DNA of 64,000 nucleotides from Saccharopolyspora dendranthemae (GTDB taxonomy: Bacteria > Actinomycetota > Actinomycetes > Mycobacteriales > Pseudonocardiaceae). The stretch covers positions 1 through 64,000 of the forward strand of contig NZ_VIWX01000005.1 of the NCBI RefSeq assembly GCF_007829955.1, written 5' to 3'. Under the pieces are notes generated by a model that was given only the letters and a program-made list of their open reading frames with translations, did not search any database and was not told the origin of the DNA. Numbering within the stretch: position 1 is the stretch's first letter; each line of letters begins with the position of its first letter. The translations under genes were made by a program, and so were the position numbers. Shown in pieces: positions 10,400-18,201 of this stretch.

Positions 10400-11067
10400 A
10401 GGGCGAGCCAGATGGCCACGTGGTGGCAGATCGCCGCCGCCGTGACCGTCGAGTGGAAGAACTCGTGGTACCCGAACGTCTTGGGCCACGGGTCCGGCCA
10501 GCGGGTGGCGTAGAAGACCGCGCCCAGCGTGTAGAGGGCGCCGCCCACGATGAGCAGCACCAGGACCGCCACGCCGGCGTTGTTGAGCAGGTCGGGGAGC
10601 ACGAACACGGCCACCCAGCCCAGCGCGATGTAGACCGGGACTCCGACCCAGCGCGGCGCGTTCGGCCAGGCGAGCTTGAGGATCACGCCGCCGAGCGCGC
10701 CCGCCCACACCACGGCGAGCACGACGGCGCCGGTCGTCGGCTGCATCGCGATCATCGCCAGCGGCGTGTAGGTGCCGGCGATGAACAGGAAGATCATCGA
10801 GTGGTCGAGCCGGCGCATCCAGGTGCGCGCGCCGACCGAGTTCCAGGTCTTGCGGTGGTAGAGCGCGCTCACGCCGAACAGGCCGAGCACGGTCGCCGAG
10901 TAGATCGAGGTGCCCAGCGCGGCTTCACCGGACACCGTCGCTGCGGCCAGCGAGATGAGCGTCGCGCCGGCGGCGAAGAACGCCAGCAACGACCAGAAGT
11001 GGATCCAACCGCGCATGCGCGGTTTGGTGATCGCGTGCGGGACTCGGGAAGAGACGGCGTTGGTCAC
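10390..11067 (-). CDS. Hemolysin III / PAQR family membrane protein
   Basis: A 225-residue seven-helix protein of the HlyIII/TrhA (PAQR) family. Recognisable positions are the N-terminal PRMRGWIHFWSL, the SALYHRKTW and RRLDHSMIFLFIAGTYTP segments and the C-terminal FGYHEFFHSTVTAAAICHHVAIW, which together carry the conserved Ser/His/Asp/His metal site of the family. Members are linked to membrane homeostasis rather than true haemolysis. Its stop overlaps the DUF255 gene by 10 bp, tail to tail. It matches the position of Rv1085c. Confidence 0.9.
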
Positions 11068-11209
11068 GACTCAAAGGTTACGGGACCGTAGGTTTCCGTC
11101 GGCTGTGATGTCCGTTGCTCCGGGGGCGCGTGAGGCGGGATCGGCGCGCCGTGGGGAGGGCGGGCACCGCTCATCGCGGAAAATCGCCGTCCGCGTAGTC
11201 TCATCTGGC

Positions 11210-11986
11210 GTGGCGCTCAAGGTTCGGTTGAAAGAACTCATGTACTCGGTCTACGAGCGACGGCTCAGCCGGAAGCTCGATGGGCTGCAGCATCCCAGGC
11301 ACGTCGGCGTCATCCTGGACGGCAATCGCAGATGGGCCAAGGAAGCCGGCCTGGACGCTGCGCACGGCCACCGGGCCGGCGCGCTCAAGATCGCGGAAAT
11401 GCTCAGCTGGTGCGAAGAGGCGCAGGTCGAGGTGGCCACCCTGTGGCTGCTGTCCACCGACAACCTCAACCGCAGCGAAGACGAGCTCAACGCCCTGATG
11501 GAGATCATCTCAGGGGTCGTCGACGAGCTCACCGGCCCGGGCAAGTCGTGGCGGGTGCGGATCGTCGGTGCCCTGGACGTGCTGCCCACGGAGACCGCCG
11601 CCCGGCTCACGGCCGGGGCGTTGCGGACGAAGGGCCGGGCCGGGATGCAGGTCAACGTCGCGGTCGGCTACGGCGGCAGGCGGGAGATCGCCGACGCGGT
11701 CCGCAAACTCCTCCAGCAGCACGCCGAGGCCGGAACGACGATCGAGGAGCTCGCCGAGGTCCTCACGGTCGATCACATCTCCGAGCACCTCTACACCTCG
11801 GGTCAGCCGGACCCGGACCTGCTCATCCGCACCTCGGGGGAGCAGCGCCTGTCCGGGTTCATGCTCTGGCAATCGGCGCACTCCGAGTTCTGGTTCACCG
11901 AGGCCTACTGGCCGGAGTTCCGCCGGGTCGACTTCCTGCGCGCGCTGCGCGACTACGCCGTCCGGCACCGACGACTGGGTCGCTGA
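11210..11986 (+). CDS. Short-chain cis-prenyltransferase (Z-farnesyl diphosphate synthase type)
   Basis: A 258-residue cis-prenyltransferase. Conserved features are HVGVILDGNRRWAKEAG (catalytic Asp), HRAGALKIAEML, the central LSTDNLNRSEDEL, GYGGRREI and the C-terminal PDLLIRTSGEQRLSGFMLWQSAHSE. It resembles Rv1086 from memory, the short-chain enzyme that makes Z,E-farnesyl diphosphate for decaprenyl phosphate synthesis; decaprenyl phosphate carries arabinose for arabinogalactan. GTG 11210 was chosen because the N-terminal VRLKELMYSVYERRL aligns with Rv1086; an ATG at 11240 is the alternative. Chain length cannot be read directly from sequence. Confidence 0.88.
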   Translation: MALKVRLKELMYSVYERRLSRKLDGLQHPRHVGVILDGNRRWAKEAGLDAAHGHRAGALKIAEMLSWCEEAQVEVATLWLLSTDNLNRSEDELNALMEIISGVVDELTGPGKSWRVRIVGALDVLPTETAARLTAGALRTKGRAGMQVNVAVGYGGRREIADAVRKLLQQHAEAGTTIEELAEVLTVDHISEHLYTSGQPDPDLLIRTSGEQRLSGFMLWQSAHSEFWFTEAYWPEFRRVDFLRALRDYAVRHRRLGR

Positions 11987-11998
11987 CCCCGGACATGC

Positions 11999-12032
11999 GG
12001 AAAGGCCAGGTCGGAGTCGACCTGGCCTTTCC
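11999..12032 (+). terminator. Terminator hairpin after the prenyltransferase
   Basis: Fifteen-bp perfect stem (GGAAAGGCCAGGTCG and complement) with a GAGT loop; the minus-strand chaplin-like gene ends 17 bp further, so it may serve both. Confidence 0.85.
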
Positions 12033-12048
12033 GATGCGATCAGCTCGC

Positions 12049-12294
12049 TCAGCCAGCGGACGGGTGGTCCACGACCGGGGCGTTGACGCACTCGCTGGCC
12101 TGCGGCGACAGGATCGGGACGACCGCGCCGAGCACCGCGACGTTGTTACCGCAGGCCTGCACCGGCAGGACGCTGAGGTTGTTGTCGTTGAGCACGTTCA
12201 CGCCGTCGTTGTCCGAGCTGTCGGCGTTGGCGACGGGCGCCAGGGCCAGCAGGCCTGCGGCGGCACCGGCGACAATCACTGCCTTCTTCAGCAC
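12049..12294 (-). CDS. Chaplin-like secreted peptide 1
   Basis: An 81-residue precursor read from GTG 12294 behind AAAGGAG. Residues 1-24 form a signal peptide ending PVANADS. The mature part has the chaplin pattern of hydrophobic beta strands between two cysteines (ACGNNVAVLGAVVPILSPQ...ECVN), with the CGN start and CVN end seen in Streptomyces chaplins. Chaplins assemble into amyloid films on aerial hyphae and spores. No sorting signal is present, so this is a short, freely secreted form. It is a close paralogue of the gene at 12547. Confidence 0.75.
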   Translation of the reverse strand: MLKKAVIVAGAAAGLLALAPVANADSSDNDGVNVLNDNNLSVLPVQACGNNVAVLGAVVPILSPQASECVNAPVVDHPSAG

Positions 12295-12492
12295 TTGAGG
12301 TCACTCTCCTTTAGGAATTCCGCGGGATTCGGAGTTCACACCAGCGGACTCTGTACAAAGCCCGGATGGGAGACCGAGTGTGGTGTGTTCCGGTCGCAAA
12401 CTACAGCGAACGCGCCCTTCGCCCAAATTGCGTAACACCATTGTGTGAACGTGAATCAGCAAATCCCTGGTAGGAGTGGAATTTGCGAACGC

Positions 12493-12536
12493 ACGAAAAC
12501 GGGAGCGCCGGTGGTTCGCGGCGCTCCCGTTCTCGT
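12493..12536 (-). terminator. Terminator hairpin after chaplin-like gene 2
   Basis: Eighteen-bp stem with one G-T pair (12493-12510 with 12519-12536), directly behind the stop of the second chaplin-like gene. The rest of 12295-12546 holds the upstream region of gene 1 and no other feature. Confidence 0.8.
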
Positions 12537-12546
12537 CGGCGAGGTG

Positions 12547-12792
12547 TCAGCCCGCGCTCGGGTGATCCACGATCGGCGCGTTGACGCACTCCGAGGAGTT
12601 CGGCGAGGCGATCGGGACGACGGCGCCCAGGACGGCAACGTTGTTGCCGCACAGCTGAACCGGAAGGACGCTCACGTTGTTGTCGTTGAGGAGGTTGATG
12701 CCGTCGTTGTCCTCGCTGTCGGCGTTGGCGACGGGGGCCAGGGCGAGCAGACCGGCGACGGCACCGGCGACAATCACTGCTTTCTTCAGCAC
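12547..12792 (-). CDS. Chaplin-like secreted peptide 2
   Basis: An 81-residue precursor starting at GTG 12792, with AAGGAG upstream. It is colinear with the peptide encoded at 12049 and shares the signal peptide (LKKAVIVAGA.AGLLALAPVANADS), the LNDNN.SVLPVQ.CGNNVAVLGAVVPI core and the C-terminal VDHPSAG; differences lie mainly in the linker before the second cysteine. Each gene has its own ribosome site and terminator, so the pair arose by tandem duplication but is probably transcribed separately. The longer open frame upstream (to 12924) has no start support. Confidence 0.75.
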   Translation of the reverse strand: MLKKAVIVAGAVAGLLALAPVANADSEDNDGINLLNDNNVSVLPVQLCGNNVAVLGAVVPIASPNSSECVNAPIVDHPSAG

Positions 12793-13055
12793 AGCGTTGC
12801 TCCTTGATGAGATGAGTTGAGCAAGTGCGTGCTTCTGCCCGGAAGAGTGAATTCCGAAGCGAGTGAAGCACCTGGCTTGAAACGTAACCAGGGGTTGTGG
12901 AACGCGACACTCGGATACCACCATTGTGTGTACTGATCTCGCGAAGGCTCATGTACTCGCGAGTATTTGCCGAAAAGGCCCAGCACCTTTTCCGGGGCGG
13001 GAATTCAGAGAAATCGGACGATCACCGCGTGTCGGCGGGGGCGTACCGTCCAGGC

Positions 13056-14270
13056 GTGGACTCGGCGCGGCTGGTGTCTGAATACGTCCGGCTGGGGTTG
13101 CGGTTCGACCGCATCCAACCCGGCCTGGTCGACTCCTACGCGGGAACTCCCTCGCTCCGCGTCCGCGTCCGCCACGAACCGCGCCCCGAGCCGCTCCGCC
13201 TCGCCGCGCGAGCCCGCGAGCTGCGCGGCGAGCTGGCCGGCTGCGAGCTCGCCGAATTCCGCCGGTTCTTCCTCGACGCTCAGCTGACCGCGCTGGAGGC
13301 GACCGGGCTTCGGCTGGGCGGTCGGGGTCTGCCGTTCACCGACGAGGTGCGGGCGTGCTTCCAGGTCGATCCGCAGGTCGGCGACCCGGACGAGTACCGC
13401 GACGCCCACCGCGAGCTGGACGAGCTGCTGCCGGGAACGGGAGGGCTCGCCGAGCGGCTGGCCGCGGTCCGGCGCCGCGACGCGCTGCCGCCCGGGATGC
13501 TGGAGCCGTGCCTGGCGGCGGTGTCCGCGGCGCTGCGCGGCCGGGTCCGGGCCCGCTTCGGGCTCCCGGTGCAGGAGCAGGTGCGGTACCGGGTGGTCGC
13601 CGACCGGCCGTGGAGCGGGTTCAACGAGCACCTCGGCGAATTCCGGTCGCGGGTCTGGGTGAACGCCGACGTCCTCCGCCGCGCCTCGGCGCTGCCCCAG
13701 CTGGTCGCGCACGAGGCCTACCCCGGTCACCACACCGAGCGCTGCCGCAAGGCCGCCGGGATCGCCCGCGCCCACCCGGAGCACGCGATCGTCCTGGTCA
13801 ACACCCCGCAGTGCGTGCTGGCCGAAGGGCTCGCGGACCTGGGGCTGAGCGCGGCGGTCGGGGAGGGGTGGGGAGCGTGGGCGGCGCAGCTCTTCGCCGA
13901 TCTCGGCATCGCGGTGGACGGCGAGCTCGCCGAACGCGTGCAGGCGGTCCTCGACCGGCTGCTGCCGGTGCGCCAGGACGCGTTGCTGATGCTGCACGCG
14001 CAGGGCAGGCCGGAGCAGGACGTGGTCGATCACCTGCGCCGCTGGTTGCTCATGCCGGAGGAACGGGCCGCGCACCTGATCCGCTTCCTGCGCGATCCGC
14101 TGTGGCGGGCCTACACCACGACCTACGTGGAGGGACGCCGTCTCCTGCGGGAGTGGTTCTCGTCCGACCCGGAGGGGACATCGAGCACCGATCGTTACCG
14201 CCGGTTGCTTGACGAAGCGCTTGTACCAGAGCTCGTTCGCGCCGAGATCGTGGCACGCGCGCACGCCTGA
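13056..14270 (+). CDS. DUF885-like protein, putative metallopeptidase
   Basis: A 404-residue soluble protein. Residues 219-226 read HEAYPGHH, the signature of the DUF885 family, whose HE..GHH pattern suggests a zinc-peptidase site; a glutamate-rich helix follows (EGLADLGLSAAVGEGWGAW). The C-terminal part is alpha-helical. It is shorter than most DUF885 members (550-600 residues), lacking much of the usual N-terminal region. GTG 13056 (MDSARLVSEY) is the favoured start; GTG 13029 is an alternative. Substrate unknown. Confidence 0.72.
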   Translation: MDSARLVSEYVRLGLRFDRIQPGLVDSYAGTPSLRVRVRHEPRPEPLRLAARARELRGELAGCELAEFRRFFLDAQLTALEATGLRLGGRGLPFTDEVRACFQVDPQVGDPDEYRDAHRELDELLPGTGGLAERLAAVRRRDALPPGMLEPCLAAVSAALRGRVRARFGLPVQEQVRYRVVADRPWSGFNEHLGEFRSRVWVNADVLRRASALPQLVAHEAYPGHHTERCRKAAGIARAHPEHAIVLVNTPQCVLAEGLADLGLSAAVGEGWGAWAAQLFADLGIAVDGELAERVQAVLDRLLPVRQDALLMLHAQGRPEQDVVDHLRRWLLMPEERAAHLIRFLRDPLWRAYTTTYVEGRRLLREWFSSDPEGTSSTDRYRRLLDEALVPELVRAEIVARAHA

Positions 14271-14722
14271 ATTTCACCTGAAAAGAGCAGTGGTGATCAC
14301 CAGGAGTGTTGAATTTCGTTCGCTCTCGTCGCGCTTCCCGGACGTGTTCTGACCTGCTGACGAATCGTCTGGACACCTTCTATTAACCATCTGACCTGGG
14401 AAAACTCGCCAGTAGCACGCGGTGAGCGCGGCGATGGTTCGAATCACCTAAGTGGCTGTCTGCCCAAGTGCGATCTCGCAGGTAGCGTTCGCTGGTGACG
14501 GGCCGTTCTTCTCTTGCACGTCCGAACGCGGCCCGTCCGGGAGGCCCTGATCGTGGCTGTTGGCTGGAGCGGACGTTCACACGTCCACCTTGGTCGCGGA
14601 GGGGGTCGGTGCCCGGCCCTCGCGCGGCGCCGGTGGACCGGACGGTCCAGCGGGAGCGCGACGGGGGCAGGCCCGGCCCACCGACGAGCGGGCGTGTTCG
14701 GCACGTCCGCGAGGGAGTAGCC
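14271..14722 (+). other. Intergenic region upstream of phoH2
   Basis: About 450 bp between the DUF885 gene and phoH2. It contains a TGGTGATCACCA palindrome at 14290-14301 and AT-richer DNA around 14375-14405. The phoH2 frame is open from GTG 14495, and a second frame (TTG 14514 to stop 14720) ends just before the phoH2 start; coding by either stretch is not established. Confidence 0.5.
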
Positions 14723-16099
14723 GTGACCGCACGACGTTCCCAGCCTCAGGCGCACGAAGCCGTCCGCAGCGACGAGCCCGCGCACACCGCAGCTGGCGGT
14801 GACTCCGAGGTACGCACCTACGTCCTGGACACTTCGGTCCTGCTGTCCGATCCGTGGGCTATGGCCCGATTCGCCGAGCACGACGTGGTGCTCCCGGTGG
14901 TGGTCATATCCGAGTTGGAGGGGAAGCGACACCACCCCGAACTGGGCTGGTTCGCTCGCGAAGCCCTGCGCGTGCTCGATGATCTGCGCATCAGGCACGG
15001 TCGGCTGGACTTCCCGGTGGTGGTCAACGCCGAGGGCGGCAACGTCCACGTGGAGCTGAACCACTCCGACCCGTCGATCCTCCCGCCGGGCTTTCGCACG
15101 GACTCCAACGACTCCCGCATCCTGGCCTGTTCGCTCAACCTCGCCGCCGAAGGCCGTGAGGTCGTGCTCGTCACGAAGGACATGCCGCTGCGGGTCAAGG
15201 CCGCGTCGGTGAACCTGGCCGCCGAGGAATACCGGGCTCAGGACGTCGTGTCGTCGGGCTGGAGCGGCATGGCGGACATCGACGTCGGTTCGGACTCGGT
15301 GGACTCGCTGTTCAAGGACGGCGTCGCCGACCTCGAAGAGGCCAGGGACCTGCCGCCGAACACCGGTGTGCGGATGCTGGCGGGCCAGCAGAGCGCGCTG
15401 GGCCGGGTCACCGCCGACAAGCAGGTCAAGCTGGTGCGCGGCGATCGCGAGGTCTTCGGGCTGCACGGTCGTTCGGCCGAGCAGCGGATCGCCCTCGAAC
15501 TGCTGATGGACCCCGAGATCGGGATCATCTCGCTCGGTGGCCGCGCGGGTACCGGCAAGTCGGCGCTCGCGCTGTGCGCGGGCCTGGAATCGGTGCTCGA
15601 ACGTCAGCAGCACCGCAAGGTCGTGGTGTTCCGGCCGGTCTACGCCGTCGGCGGGCAGGAGCTCGGCTACCTGCCGGGCTCGGAGGGCGAGAAGATGGCG
15701 CCCTGGGCGCAGGCCGTCTTCGACACGCTCGGTGCTCACGCCAGCGAGAACGTGCTGGAAGAGATCATGGACCGCGGCATGCTCGAGGTGCTGCCGCTGA
15801 CCCACATCCGCGGCCGGTCGCTGCACGACGCCTTCGTCATCGTCGACGAGGCCCAGTCGCTGGAGCGCAACGTGCTGCTGACGGTGCTCTCGCGGCTCGG
15901 CGCGAACTCGCGGGTGGTGCTCACCCACGACGTCGCGCAGCGGGACAACCTGCGGGTCGGCAGGCACGACGGCATCGCGGCGGTCATCGAGAAGCTCAAG
16001 GGCCACCCCCTGTTCGCCCACGTGACCCTGACCCGATCGGAGCGGAGCCCGATCGCGGCCCTGGTGACGGAGCTCCTGGAAGGCGAGCACACGCCCTGA
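14723..16099 (+). CDS. phoH2: PhoH2: PIN-domain RNase fused to PhoH ATPase/helicase
   Basis: A 458-residue two-domain protein. The N-terminal PIN domain starts at RTYVLDTSVLLSDPWA (catalytic Asp) and includes ELEGKRHHPELG and the late acidic segment TDSNDSRILACSLNL. The PhoH P-loop domain follows with Walker A GRAGTGKSALA, Walker B AFVIVDEAQSLE and a late VVLTHDVAQRDNLR. Mycobacterial PhoH2 unwinds and cleaves RNA and behaves as the toxin of a small upstream antitoxin. GTG 14723 with GAGGGAG upstream is the chosen start. A 40-bp palindrome follows, shared with the convergent guaB1. Confidence 0.92.
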   Translation: MTARRSQPQAHEAVRSDEPAHTAAGGDSEVRTYVLDTSVLLSDPWAMARFAEHDVVLPVVVISELEGKRHHPELGWFAREALRVLDDLRIRHGRLDFPVVVNAEGGNVHVELNHSDPSILPPGFRTDSNDSRILACSLNLAAEGREVVLVTKDMPLRVKAASVNLAAEEYRAQDVVSSGWSGMADIDVGSDSVDSLFKDGVADLEEARDLPPNTGVRMLAGQQSALGRVTADKQVKLVRGDREVFGLHGRSAEQRIALELLMDPEIGIISLGGRAGTGKSALALCAGLESVLERQQHRKVVVFRPVYAVGGQELGYLPGSEGEKMAPWAQAVFDTLGAHASENVLEEIMDRGMLEVLPLTHIRGRSLHDAFVIVDEAQSLERNVLLTVLSRLGANSRVVLTHDVAQRDNLRVGRHDGIAAVIEKLKGHPLFAHVTLTRSERSPIAALVTELLEGEHTP

Positions 16100-16106
16100 C
16101 GCTCGT

Positions 16107-16146
16107 TGGGGTGGGGGAAGTTCTCATGAGAACTTCCCCCACCCCA
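16107..16146. repeat. 40-bp perfect palindrome, family 2 copy 1
   Basis: Perfect 20-bp arms centred on CATG, with core GTGGGGGAAGTTCTC and its complement. It sits between convergent phoH2 and guaB1 and could act as a bidirectional terminator. The core matches the palindrome at 48541. Confidence 0.92.
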
Positions 16147-16171
16147 CTCAGAGCACTCCCGAGCTCGAGGA

Positions 16172-17611
16172 TCACCAGCCTGACGGCAGCGGCCGGCCTT
16201 CGGCGAAGCCGGCGGCCGACTGGATGCCCACCAGCGCGCGCTCGTGGAACTCCGCGAGGGTGTGCGCGCCCGCGTAGGTGCAGGACGAGCGGACGCCCGA
16301 GGTGATCTGGTCCAGGAGGTCCTCGACGCCCGGGTTCTGCGGGTCGATCCGCATCCGGGAGCTGGAGATGCCCTCCTCGAACAGGCCCTTCCTGGCCTGG
16401 TCGTAGGCGCTGTCGGTGCGGGTCCGGGCCGACACGGCGCGCTTGGAGGCCATGCCGAAGGACTCCTTGTAGGCGCGGCCGTGCTCGTCGCGCTGCAGGT
16501 CGCCGGGCGACTCGTAGGTGCCGGCGAACCACGAACCGACCATCACCGACGAGGCTCCGGCGGCCAGCGCCAGCGCCACGTCGCGCGGGTGGCGCACACC
16601 GCCGTCGGCCCACACGTGCTTGCCGAGCCTGGCGGCCTCCGCGGCGCACTCGGCGACCGCGGAGAACTGCGGACGACCGACGCCGGTCATCATCCGGGTC
16701 GTGCACATCGCACCCGGCCCGACGCCGACCTTGATCACGTCCGCACCGGCGTCGACCAGGTCGCGCACGCCCTCGGCGGTGACCACGTTGCCCGCGACGA
16801 CCGGAACGGTCGGGCTCGCGGAGCGGACGGCCTTGAGCGCGGCGATCATCTTCTCCTGGTGGCCGTGCGCGGTGTCCACGACCAGCGTGTCCACGCCGGC
16901 CTCCACCAGGGCGGAGGCCTTGGCGGCGACGTCCCCGTTCACACCGATCGCGGCGGCGACCCGGAGCCGGCCCTCGGCGTCCAGGGCGGGGGTGTAGATC
17001 GCGGCGCGCAGCGCGCCCTTCTTGGTCATGATCCCGGCGAGCCGGCCTTCGGCGTCGACCGCGATCGCGACGTTGCGGCCCTGCTTGTGCAGCTGCTCGA
17101 AGACCTCGCGCGAGTCCGTCTCCAGCGGCAGCACCACGGGGTGGGAGTCGGCGACCTCACCGACCCGGGCGAACCGGTCCACACCGGTGCAGGCGGCCTC
17201 GTCGACGACGCCGAGCGGCTTGCCCTCGTCGTCGACCACCACCAGCGCACCGTGCGCGCGCTTGGGCAGCAGGTTCAGGGCGTCGGCGACCGCGTCCTCG
17301 GAGTGCAACGCCAGCGGCGTGTCCCACAGCGGGTGCCGGGTCTTGACCCAGGACACGATCTCGGAGACAGCGCTCGGGTCGACGTCCTGCGGCAGGATCA
17401 CCAGGCCACCGCGGCGGGCCACGGTCTCGGCCATGCGCCTGCCGGCCACGGCGGTCATGTTCGCGACCACGATCGGCAGCGTCGCGCCGGTCCCGTCGCT
17501 GGTCGCCAGGTCGACGTCGAAGCGGGACTCGACCCCCGAGCGCCGGGGCGCCAGGAAGACGTCGTCGTAGGTCAGGTCGGTGGAGGGCTGTTGCCCGTTC
17601 AAGAACTGCAC
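16172..17611 (-). CDS. guaB1: GuaB1 family GMP reductase (IMP dehydrogenase-related)
   Basis: A 479-residue TIM-barrel protein of the IMPDH/GMPR superfamily with an inserted CBS pair (about residues 95-205). The barrel shows LTYDDVFLAPRRSGVESR at the start, TAHGHQEKM, the catalytic cysteine loop GVGPGAMCTTRMMTGVG and the phosphate-binding WADGGVRHPRDVALALAAGASSVMVGSWFAGT. Actinobacterial GuaB1 proteins were long annotated as IMP dehydrogenases; the mycobacterial one has been shown to be a GMP reductase that recycles GMP to IMP. The start is GTG 17611 with weak ribosome-site support. Confidence 0.88.
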   Translation of the reverse strand: MQFLNGQQPSTDLTYDDVFLAPRRSGVESRFDVDLATSDGTGATLPIVVANMTAVAGRRMAETVARRGGLVILPQDVDPSAVSEIVSWVKTRHPLWDTPLALHSEDAVADALNLLPKRAHGALVVVDDEGKPLGVVDEAACTGVDRFARVGEVADSHPVVLPLETDSREVFEQLHKQGRNVAIAVDAEGRLAGIMTKKGALRAAIYTPALDAEGRLRVAAAIGVNGDVAAKASALVEAGVDTLVVDTAHGHQEKMIAALKAVRSASPTVPVVAGNVVTAEGVRDLVDAGADVIKVGVGPGAMCTTRMMTGVGRPQFSAVAECAAEAARLGKHVWADGGVRHPRDVALALAAGASSVMVGSWFAGTYESPGDLQRDEHGRAYKESFGMASKRAVSARTRTDSAYDQARKGLFEEGISSSRMRIDPQNPGVEDLLDQITSGVRSSCTYAGAHTLAEFHERALVGIQSAAGFAEGRPLPSGW

Positions 17612-17668
17612 GTGTCACCACGATACGTGAGTGATGCGGGGTCCGAGTTCGCGTCCGCCGCACCCGGG

Positions 17669-17736
17669 CCCAGTTTTAGTCCAAACCGAGGACCGTTCGT
17701 GCCCGAAATGTCTGCTCAGTTATGACTAAAACTGGG
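17669..17736. repeat. 68-bp inverted-repeat element, copy 2
   Basis: Ends CCCAGTTTTAGTCCAAACC... and ...CAGTTATGACTAAAACTGGG. The outer 13 bp of the arms pair, but the inner arms differ in type, so the hairpin is weaker than in copy 1. It lies between guaB1 and the DUF4288 gene, both on the minus strand. Confidence 0.92.
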
Positions 17737-17781
17737 ACCTGGTGAGGCCGCGGGCCACGCGCGCCCGGCTCTCGAACGCGG

Positions 17782-18189
17782 TCAGTCCTCTTCGGTGAGG
17801 GGTTCCAGGGAGTCGTAGGCCTGGCGGTTGCGGAAGAAGCGGCTGTAGAGCTCCGAGCCGTCGTCGAAGGTCGCGTCCTCCAGGGGCTTGACCTCGACGA
17901 TCTGCTTGAGCTTCCAGCTGACCTGCTGGTGGTTCTCGTCCTCGTAGCTGGTCTCCTGCTGCTTGCCGTACTCCCGCGCCTTCTCCGCGGCCTCCTCCGG
18001 CGACTCGGCCGTGAGCAGGACGAACGACTCCTCGTAGAGCGGTCGCTGCCCCTCCGCCTCCAGCAGGAGCACCGCGACGTAGTGGTCGAGCTCGACCGAG
18101 GACGCGCGCTGCTGGAAATCACGCGGGTCGATGGTTCCCGGGCCGATGTCGATCGAACCGACGGCTTCGTCGAACTCCTCGCTGCTCAT
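17782..18189 (-). CDS. DUF4288 domain protein
   Basis: A 135-residue acidic soluble protein. The central part (VELDHYVAVLLLEAEGQRPLYEESFVLL, then SPEEAAEKAREYGKQQETSYEDE and VSWKLKQIVEVKPLED) matches the DUF4288 pattern, ending in GSELYSRFFRNRQAYDSL. No catalytic residues or membrane segments are visible. It ends 45 bp before the repeat element and begins 12 bp after the DNA ligase stop, so the ligase and this gene are probably one operon. Function unknown. Confidence 0.75.
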   Translation of the reverse strand: MSSEEFDEAVGSIDIGPGTIDPRDFQQRASSVELDHYVAVLLLEAEGQRPLYEESFVLLTAESPEEAAEKAREYGKQQETSYEDENHQQVSWKLKQIVEVKPLEDATFDDGSELYSRFFRNRQAYDSLEPLTEED

Positions 18190-18201
18190 GCCCCCAGGAT
18201 C

